NCBI GenBank assembly: GCA_021791295.1
Contig: JAJYWW010000007.1
Location: 1-9,528 of the forward strand
Length of the DNA: 9,528 nt
Source of the DNA: a bacterium
GTDB lineage: Bacteria; SZUA-79; Acidulodesulfobacterales; Acidulodesulfobacteraceae
Direction: 5' to 3'
Positions 1 through 5,371 of this stretch are shown here, piece after piece. Every line of letters starts with the position of its first letter. The stretch's first letter is position 1. Made by a program: the position numbers and the translations under genes. The notes under the pieces were generated by a model. That model made no database searches. It was not told the origin of the DNA and saw only the letters and a program-made list of their open reading frames with translations.

Positions 1-2373
1 GCAATGCCGCATGTTTCAATCTGCGAACTCTCGCATCACGTTTCGACGTTCAGGACTTTTCCGGGAACGAATATGCTGAAACCGGACCTGCCCAACTGCA
101 ATCATCTGCTGATTTTCGGAGCAAACTATTATGAAGCGAATTTCCCTATGCAGACGCTGGCAAGGAGGTCGGCTGAAGCTACGGCGTCGGGAAAATTAAA
201 AATAACCGTAGTTGACGTGAGAGCCGGAAATCAGGTTATTCACGCAGATAGGTATATACCGATAGCCCCCGGCGGAGACGGAGCGCTTGCCATGGGAATG
301 CTGCGCTGGATAGTCGAAAACAAAAGATACGACGAAAATTTCCTGACTAATTTAAACCATAGTTCGGCAAACGCCAACGGCGAGCCTAATTTTTCAAACG
401 CTTCGTATTTAGTAGTCGCTGATGAAGGCAATAAAGGTTTTGCCAAGTTTCTAAAGAGCGGAAAATCTTTTTACGCGATAGACAAGGCAACCGGAAAACC
501 GGTATTAACATCAGGCGCGGCAAAAGGCGACTTATGGCCTACCGGATTTTTATCTTTGGCTCCCGTAAACGTAAACGGCGTAAACTGCATGACGAGCATG
601 CAGATGTTATGGAGCGAGCTTAAAAAACATTCCATAGAAGAATACGCAAAGGAAGCAGGCCTTGCCCCAAGAATTATACCGGAACTTGCAAAAGAGTTTA
701 CTTCACACGGGAAAACCGCGGTAGCCGACTATTATAGGGGTCCGGTGAAACATACCAACGGATTTTACCACGGCAGGGCAATACAGTTTTTAAACGTTAT
801 GGTAGGCAATATAAACTGGCAGGGCGGTTATATAAATGGGGGAGGCAGTACCGACATTATGGGAGGCGACGGTTATCCTTATAATTTGGGAAAATGGCTG
901 GGTTTTGTTCCCGCAAAAGGCGTAAAGATTTCAAGGGAAGGCTCATATTATGAAGATACGTTAGAGTACAAGGAAAAGGTTGCAAGGGGCGAATCGCCTT
1001 TTCCGGCTCAAAGACCTTGGTTTCCTTTCGGTTTTGGTATTTGGCAGGAAATATGGGGAGGAACGTATTTCCAGTACCCTTATCCGGTAAAGATAATGCT
1101 TCAGCAGGAGGCAAATCCCGCATGGTCTATGCCGGCTATGGGCGGCGTGGACGACGAATCCAAGCCTTGGATGAGGATGATAAAGGATACGGAGAAAGTT
1201 CCGTTATACATTGCGTCCGATTGCTATATCTCGGAAAGTTCTTCATATGCCGATTATATCGTTCCCGATACGACATATTTAGAGGGCTGGGGATTTTTGG
1301 GAAACCTTCCGACCTATCCCACGGCAAGAACATCGATAAGGCAGCCGATAGTAGAGCCCATGACCGAAAAAACTCCGGACGGAAGACCCATCTGTCTTGA
1401 AAATTTTCTGATAGACGTTGCAAAGTCTCTTAAACTTCCTGGATTCGGCGAGAATGCATTCCTCGAAGGCGGCAATTTAGACGAAAGGGAAGACTATTAT
1501 CTTAAAATGGCGGCAAATATTGCTTACGATTCAAAAACTTATTTAAAAAAGAAGGGAAGCGGATTTGTTCATTTAGGGCCTGTGCCCGACGCAAATGCGG
1601 ACGAGATGCAGTACGTAAAAAATTATATAAGAAAACACGGCAGGGCTATTAAACCGGCTGAATGGAAAAAGACCGCATACGTTATAGCAAGAGGCGGACG
1701 ATTTGAGGACTACGACGTCGGATATCTTCCGTGGGGTAAACCGAAGTGGGTAACCCATTTATGGTCGCCTGATACTCCGGTTCATTTATATAACGAGCAG
1801 GTCGCTACGACCCATAACGCGATATCCGGCGAAAGATTCTGCGGAACGACCGTATTATTGCCCCATAAAAACATGAAGGGCGAGATTTTGGATAATATAT
1901 ATTCCAGAAAGGAATATCCGTTTATGGTTTCAACGCACAGACAGCCTATCCATTCAAAATCAAGGACTATCGCTGACCCGTGGCTGCAGGAACTGCTTCC
2001 AGGCGCATTCTGGGAGATCGGCGCCATAGATGCTAAAAAGCTTGGATTATCCGACGGCGATACGATAAAGGTAATTTCCCCTACTTATCCGAAAGGTATT
2101 ACCTATAGGGTAAGGATTATGCCTTCGATAAGACCCGGCGTAATTACGGCGGCTACAGCGTTCGGAAGATGGCTTTACGGTTCAGGAGAATGGTATATAA
2201 ACGGAAAGAAATATACAGGCGACCCTGCGAGAAATCAAGGCGTCCATCCGAACGCTCTTTTTCTGCTCGATAATTCGATAGCGGCTAAAGACGGCTGGAC
2301 TACAAACCTAACCGACCCCGTAGGAGGTTCTATGGTTTACTTTTATGCGCCGGTTAAGATAGAAAAAGTATAA
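1..2373 (+). CDS. Molybdopterin oxidoreductase catalytic subunit, TtrA/ArrA-like, N-terminus outside window
   Basis: Large subunit of a complex iron-sulfur molybdoenzyme (DMSO reductase superfamily) that would reduce or oxidise a sulfur or arsenic oxyanion at a bis-MGD cofactor, normally outside the cytoplasmic membrane after Tat export. The frame is open to base 1, so the ATG at 4 is not a credible start. Family members run to about 1000 residues, so roughly 200, with the Tat signal and the [4Fe-4S] cysteines, lie upstream. In numbering from the ATG at 4, Cys7 (in VSICELSHH) sits where the Mo-ligating Cys usually falls. Other family-like segments are YYRGPVKHTNGFYHGRA (about 240-256), SESSSYADYIVPD (about 412) and LPGFGENAF (about 481). 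A molybdopterin-dinucleotide-binding domain fills roughly 635-770, ending in a DPVGGS segment. The TorD-type gene follows 158 bases downstream. Motif style favours the tetrathionate/arsenate reductase branch over PsrA/PhsA, but the substrate cannot be fixed. The gene looks richer in G+C than its neighbours. Confidence 0.88.
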   Translation, partial: AMPHVSICELSHHVSTFRTFPGTNMLKPDLPNCNHLLIFGANYYEANFPMQTLARRSAEATASGKLKITVVDVRAGNQVIHADRYIPIAPGGDGALAMGMLRWIVENKRYDENFLTNLNHSSANANGEPNFSNASYLVVADEGNKGFAKFLKSGKSFYAIDKATGKPVLTSGAAKGDLWPTGFLSLAPVNVNGVNCMTSMQMLWSELKKHSIEEYAKEAGLAPRIIPELAKEFTSHGKTAVADYYRGPVKHTNGFYHGRAIQFLNVMVGNINWQGGYINGGGSTDIMGGDGYPYNLGKWLGFVPAKGVKISREGSYYEDTLEYKEKVARGESPFPAQRPWFPFGFGIWQEIWGGTYFQYPYPVKIMLQQEANPAWSMPAMGGVDDESKPWMRMIKDTEKVPLYIASDCYISESSSYADYIVPDTTYLEGWGFLGNLPTYPTARTSIRQPIVEPMTEKTPDGRPICLENFLIDVAKSLKLPGFGENAFLEGGNLDEREDYYLKMAANIAYDSKTYLKKKGSGFVHLGPVPDANADEMQYVKNYIRKHGRAIKPAEWKKTAYVIARGGRFEDYDVGYLPWGKPKWVTHLWSPDTPVHLYNEQVATTHNAISGERFCGTTVLLPHKNMKGEILDNIYSRKEYPFMVSTHRQPIHSKSRTIADPWLQELLPGAFWEIGAIDAKKLGLSDGDTIKVISPTYPKGITYRVRIMPSIRPGVITAATAFGRWLYGSGEWYINGKKYTGDPARNQGVHPNALFLLDNSIAAKDGWTTNLTDPVGGSMVYFYAPVKIEKV

Positions 2374-2389
2374 ATAATAACTATAAATA

Positions 2390-2475
2390 CTGGATTCCCG
2401 TTTTTGCGGTGATGATATACCCTCTTTCGGTGAAAGAATTCATCGTTTCCATTACCTAAAAAAGCGGGGGTCCAG
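2390..2475. repeat. 86-base imperfect palindrome, REP/BIME-like
   Basis: The outer arms 2390-2405 and 2458-2475 pair over 16 positions, 13 Watson-Crick and three G-U. Seven more pairs join 2408-2414 with 2450-2456, and a small inner hairpin forms from 2424-2428 with 2432-2436. Read inward from each end, both halves start CTGGA(TT/CC)CCCG followed by a T-run and a GGT(G/A)ATG segment, so the element looks like two degenerate copies of one short motif facing each other. From memory, this resembles the widespread bacterial palindromic repeat with a CTGGATTCCCG core. It lies between the molybdoenzyme and chaperone genes. No U-tract follows the outer stem, so it is a poor intrinsic terminator, but as RNA it could shield the upstream message or dampen read-through. 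Confidence 0.6.
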
Positions 2476-2531
2476 AAATAGAACTCATAAAATAAAATAA
2501 CAATTTATATTAATTACAAAGGTATATTTTC

Positions 2532-3287
2532 ATGAATTTAGACAATGATATAACCGAAGAAAAAATAGATTTAGAATCTTTTGGAAAGTTATCTCCTTAC
2601 AGAAATATGATGTATAACTTTTTTTCAAGAGTGTTTGCAAAAAAACCTGATTTGAAGTTTTTGGAAAGTCTTACCCATGAAGAAATAGAAAGCGTAATAG
2701 GCGGCTTATGCGAAGACGATTATGCCGTTAAAGATTTAGGGTTATCCGTCAAAGAAATTCTATCTTCAAATAAGAATTTAGAAAAGACTGAAAGCGAATT
2801 CGACGAACTTTTCGTAATTCCGACTCCCGGAAGATTTATACCTCCATATATAAGCTATTATCTCGGAGGAGGCAATAAAAAGACCGGTTTGGAAGACGGA
2901 GACAAGTCCGAAAATGAAGGGGATCTTGCTTTCGTAGATAAATTAAAAATTACATATAAAACGTTAAATTTCGAATTAAAAGACCCGAACGGAGTTTCTA
3001 TGAAAAGACCCGACCACATTTCATATATATTCGGATTTATGGCGGCGCTTATAAACCTTGAAGACAGGTATCTTACGGGACAGGTTAAAGAGTCTTTGCC
3101 TTTTAATGAAGTCGTCGGAAACGAATTTATGTTTTTTAACGAATTTATCGCAAACTGGATTAACTTATTCGCCGACGAAATAATCCAGTGGTCTGGTTCT
3201 ATGTTTTATTCTACTACGGCTAAGCTCATGCAGGGTTTTATCGCCTGCGAGCAGAGGGATTATAATAATATTGTTACGAAAATTTAA
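2532..3287 (+). CDS. TorD/DmsD-family molybdoenzyme assembly chaperone
   Basis: Cytoplasmic, all-helical chaperone expected to bind the signal peptide and apo-form of the molybdoenzyme encoded just upstream, holding it until cofactor is loaded before Tat export. The 251-residue protein has the family's landmarks: a YxxLF-type helix near 23-35, the core ExxxLFxxPxxxxxPPYxSYY at 89-110, a PDH at 159-161 opening the helix that continues FGFMAALINLE, and a C-terminal W...F...I...FY...A helix pair. An acidic, Gly- and Lys-rich segment at about 111-130 looks like a flexible insertion. The ATG at 2532 is preceded by AAAGG at 2518-2522, a modest ribosome binding site nine bases away. It is probably cotranscribed with the molybdoenzyme, although a palindromic element sits in the gap. 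Family assignment is firm; the partner is inferred from adjacency. Confidence 0.85.
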   Translation: MNLDNDITEEKIDLESFGKLSPYRNMMYNFFSRVFAKKPDLKFLESLTHEEIESVIGGLCEDDYAVKDLGLSVKEILSSNKNLEKTESEFDELFVIPTPGRFIPPYISYYLGGGNKKTGLEDGDKSENEGDLAFVDKLKITYKTLNFELKDPNGVSMKRPDHISYIFGFMAALINLEDRYLTGQVKESLPFNEVVGNEFMFFNEFIANWINLFADEIIQWSGSMFYSTTAKLMQGFIACEQRDYNNIVTKI

Positions 3288-3397
3288 CATAATTGTCATT
3301 AATGTAGCGTATCATTCCTCTATATTAAAGAAGATAGGCATTAGTTTGCGGATATGGATATTGTGTTTGATTTAATTATAAAAAAAGGCAGTGCAAT

Positions 3398-4057
3398 ATG
3401 ATAACCGTAGCCATAGTCGATGAACATTTTATTTTACTTTCTGCGTTGAATATTTTGCTTAACAGCCAGAATGATATAAAAGTAGTAGGAACTGCGGGCG
3501 ATTTGGCATCAGCCGTCGAACTTATAAAGATAGAAACTCCAGACGTTATACTTCTTGACGTATCTATGTTAGAAATGAACGGATTTGCTTTAATTCCAAA
3601 GTTTAAAAAAATTTCTCCTGAATCAAAAATATTAATTATGATGATAAACGATGACGGCAGAAGTCTTCAAAAAGGTTTTGAACTGGGCGTTTCGGGTTTC
3701 TTAGTAAAAAAAGCGATGGATTATGATTTGATATACGCAATAAGAACAGTTGCGAGAGGAGAAAAATATATATATCCTTCAATGGTCGAAGGATATATGA
3801 CGAGCAATAATAAGACGGAAACCCAGAATAGTAAATTGACTAAAGAAGAATTTCTCTGGAACAGTTTAAGCACAAGGGAACAAGACGTAATAATAGATAT
3901 TGCGCACGGGTTTAAAAATAAAGAAATTGCTAAAAAGCATCTTTTGAGCGAAAAAACTGTAGAAACTTATCGTTTAAGAGCAATGAGCAAGCTAGGTTTT
4001 AAAAAAAAATCTGATATTGTAAACTTTATTATATTAAAACTTAAAATTTTAAAGTAA
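3398..4057 (+). CDS. NarL/LuxR-family two-component response regulator
   Basis: Transcription factor with an N-terminal receiver domain (about 2-120) and a C-terminal LuxR-type helix-turn-helix (about 155-212). The receiver keeps the acidic pair D8/E9, the phosphoacceptor D54 in ILLDVSM and the conserved K104 in GFLVK. The output domain shows the usual LSTREQDVI start, the NKEIA turn, a SEKTVETYR recognition helix and a closing KLG. The Thr/Ser expected at the end of strand beta-4 (position 82) is Met, which may alter phosphorylation-dependent switching. No sensor kinase is in the window. It follows the chaperone gene by 110 bases in the same orientation, with AGG at 3386-3388 as a weak ribosome binding site. 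Control of the surrounding respiratory genes is a reasonable guess from position only. The gene is clearly AT-rich, with long A runs. Confidence 0.9.
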   Translation: MITVAIVDEHFILLSALNILLNSQNDIKVVGTAGDLASAVELIKIETPDVILLDVSMLEMNGFALIPKFKKISPESKILIMMINDDGRSLQKGFELGVSGFLVKKAMDYDLIYAIRTVARGEKYIYPSMVEGYMTSNNKTETQNSKLTKEEFLWNSLSTREQDVIIDIAHGFKNKEIAKKHLLSEKTVETYRLRAMSKLGFKKKSDIVNFIILKLKILK

Positions 4058-4072
4058 TAATTGTTATAGGTT

Positions 4073-4128
4073 TTTATCCTACATGATTTTATAAATTTTA
4101 CTTACAAAAATCAGTATTTATCCTGCAT
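4073..4128. repeat. Pair of 12-base direct repeats in the gap before the cytochrome gene
   Basis: TTTATCCTACAT at 4073-4084 and TTTATCCTGCAT at 4117-4128 differ by one base and start 44 bases apart, close to four helical turns. A GCAGG at 4141-4145 mirrors the CCTGC of the second copy. They lie just past the response regulator stop. They could be paired binding sites for a regulator or chance similarity in AT-rich DNA; no other copy was found to decide. Confidence 0.3.
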
Positions 4129-4196
4129 AAATTAAAGATAGCAGGCAATATAATTTAAATAAAGAAATAAATAATACATCTAGATCGGCAGCATAT

Positions 4197-4252
4197 TAGA
4201 TTATCTCTCCCCTTTCTATAGGTACCCCCCTTTAGCGGGAGAGATAATTCTA
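4197..4252. promoter_or_regulatory. Strong inverted repeat upstream of the cytochrome c gene
   Basis: ATTATCTCTCCC at 4200-4211 and GGGAGAGATAAT at 4237-4248 are perfect 12-base reverse complements. TAG/CTA at 4197-4199 and 4250-4252 extend the stem past a one-base bulge at 4249. The 25-base loop contains GGTACC. No T-run follows on the plus strand, so it is not a standard terminator for the response regulator gene. It ends 63 bases before the cytochrome start codon, where it could be a 5' leader hairpin, an mRNA-stabilising structure or a protein operator. The role is not established. Confidence 0.5.
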
Positions 4253-4300
4253 GTGTAAAAGAGGTGTAAATTAAAATAATTATTTTGTTCGTAAAAAATT

Positions 4301-4307
4301 AAGGAGG
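4301..4307 (+). promoter_or_regulatory. Ribosome binding site of the cytochrome c gene
   Basis: AAGGAGG lies eight bases before the ATG at 4316. It is a near-ideal Shine-Dalgarno sequence, much stronger than those of the chaperone and regulator genes, and it fixes the start. It suggests efficient translation of the cytochrome. Confidence 0.8.
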
Positions 4308-4315
4308 AACAAAAA

Positions 4316-4975
4316 ATGAAAAAGTATATTTTTATCGCAACTTTTTGTTTTGCGGTTGTATTTTTTATTTCATCAAATTTCGCTTTTGCAGCGGCATCGG
4401 GTCCAAAACTTTTTAAAAAATATTACTGTATCGATTGTCATACTATCGGGCATGAAGGCGGAAAAGTCGGACCGGATCTTTCAAGCATTGGTAAGACTAA
4501 AAGTCTTGCATGGATTAAGGCGCAAATATTTCATCCGGGCAGTCATTTTATAAGGGGGGCTAAAGCAAAAATAAACGGAAAAGTTTATCTTATTAGAATG
4601 CCCGGTTTTAAGACTATTCCTGATTCGGCTGTAAATAAACTGGCTGAATATATTAAGTCTTTTCCGTCCGTAAGGTCAAATTTAAGCTATAAAAGACCTC
4701 CGCAGGGAATGAGACTTTTTGAAAAAGATAATTGTATCGCCTGCCATCGCATAGACGGGATAGGCGGAAAGGTCGGCCCCGATCTTTCTAATATCGGAAA
4801 GACAAAAAGCCTATCATGGATTGAATCTCAGGTAGTAGATCCTAAGGTTCATTTTACATATGGTGTTCCTACAACTATCAATGGTCACACTTATCTTGTG
4901 ATAATGCCTGGATTTAAGCATATTTCCGCTTCTCAGCTTAACACGATAGCAAGATATCTCAAGTCGCTGAAATAA
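4316..4975 (+). CDS. Secreted dihaem cytochrome c with two tandem domains
   Basis: Periplasmic or surface electron carrier. Residues 1-25 form a Sec signal peptide: MKK, a hydrophobic core, then an AFA cleavage site before AAS. Two haem-binding motifs, C38-I-D-C-H42 and C140-I-A-C-H144, each start a cytochrome c domain with GGKVGPDLS about eight residues on and MPGF (Met95, Met197) as likely sixth haem ligand. Residues 29-116 and 131-218 align without gaps with about 49 of 88 identical by hand count, so the protein is an internal duplication joined by a short linker. At 219 residues it has no membrane anchor other than the signal peptide. It lies downstream of the molybdoenzyme, chaperone and regulator genes in the same orientation, so it may exchange electrons with that enzyme, but a 258-base gap suggests its own promoter. 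No specific named cytochrome family is recognised. Confidence 0.9.
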   Translation: MKKYIFIATFCFAVVFFISSNFAFAAASGPKLFKKYYCIDCHTIGHEGGKVGPDLSSIGKTKSLAWIKAQIFHPGSHFIRGAKAKINGKVYLIRMPGFKTIPDSAVNKLAEYIKSFPSVRSNLSYKRPPQGMRLFEKDNCIACHRIDGIGGKVGPDLSNIGKTKSLSWIESQVVDPKVHFTYGVPTTINGHTYLVIMPGFKHISASQLNTIARYLKSLK

Positions 4976-5000
4976 TAAATAAAAAAAGAAATACGTCGTT

Positions 5001-5056
5001 AAAAAAACAGCATCATATCGTATTTGTTTTTAAATACGATATGATGCTGTTTTTTT
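5001..5056. terminator. Bidirectional Rho-independent terminator after the cytochrome c gene
   Basis: Bases 5001-5025 and 5032-5056 are perfect 25-base reverse complements around a six-base loop (GTTTTT). The stem starts with seven A and ends with seven T, so a GC-containing 18-bp stem is followed by a U-tract in either direction. It begins 25 bases after the cytochrome stop and closes the respiratory block. Confidence 0.9.
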
Positions 5057-5131
5057 AGTTATATTGGTTATAGAGAGCTTCTATTGAAATCTAAAGTATT
5101 ATATTTTCGTATTTTCTTTTTTTTGCAAGAT

Positions 5132-5140
5132 TGCTATACT
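5132..5140 (+). promoter_or_regulatory. Candidate extended -10 promoter for the CDGSH-type gene
   Basis: TGCTATACT matches the extended -10 pattern (TG-N-TATAAT, one mismatch). The -35 position 17 bases upstream (TTTTCT at 5112-5117) is weak, as is usual with an extended -10. Transcription would begin near 5147, giving a leader of under 40 bases before the ATG at 5185. It lies just past the terminator, consistent with an independent unit. Confidence 0.4.
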
Positions 5141-5184
5141 AATAATTAATTAAAACGAGATGCGTAATTTTTTAGGATTAAAAA

Positions 5185-5370
5185 ATGAAAAAAGTGGATA
5201 AAGTAGATTTAACTAAATTAAAATCTAAAGTAAAGGAAAGACCTTTATATTACTGCAAATGCGGTTTATCGAGCAGGCTGCCGTACTGCGACTGGAAACA
5301 CGGATGCGATAAACCGGTTAAAGAAAATAAAAACGATAAGCCGAACGAAAGCGGCTCTGGCGATAAATAA
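5185..5370 (+). CDS. Small CDGSH-type (mitoNEET-like) iron-sulfur protein with variant motif
   Basis: A 61-residue protein consisting of one zinc-finger-like CDGSH domain, which in this family binds a redox-active [2Fe-2S] cluster through three Cys and one His. The pattern C-x-C-x2-S-x3-P-x-C-D-x2-H is complete: C24, C26, S29, P33, C35, D36 and H39. The Gly and Ser of CDGSH are replaced by Trp37 and Lys38 (CDWKH). The flanks are strongly charged: a Lys-rich N-terminus and a hydrophilic, probably disordered tail rich in Lys, Asn, Glu and Gly. No signal peptide is present, so it is cytoplasmic. AGGA at 5174-5177 is the ribosome binding site. It faces the permease gene, with one base between the two stop codons. 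The cellular role is unknown; electron transfer or cluster storage is inferred from the family. Confidence 0.75.
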   Translation: MKKVDKVDLTKLKSKVKERPLYYCKCGLSSRLPYCDWKHGCDKPVKENKNDKPNESGSGDK

Positions 5371-5371
5371 A

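Noticed and set aside
4..24. ATG at 4 as the true start of the molybdoenzyme
   Set aside because: The frame is open through base 1, and the first residues already match the region of the Mo-ligand Cys, so about 200 residues must lie upstream.
1017..1400. 127-codon plus-strand open frame inside the molybdoenzyme gene
   Set aside because: It overlaps a well-supported coding frame and its translation is rich in Arg and Gly with no recognisable domain, as expected of a shadow frame. The same holds for the minus-strand frames at 240-446, 857-1123, 1136-1423, 1573-1758 and 1782-2027.
4350..4553. 67-codon open frame overlapping the cytochrome gene
   Set aside because: It lies out of frame within the signal peptide and first haem domain of a clear cytochrome and has no own ribosome binding site.
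2374..5184. CRISPR array or tRNA gene in the larger gaps
   Set aside because: No regularly spaced repeat set and no cloverleaf-like sequence were seen; the repeats present are single palindromes or one direct pair.
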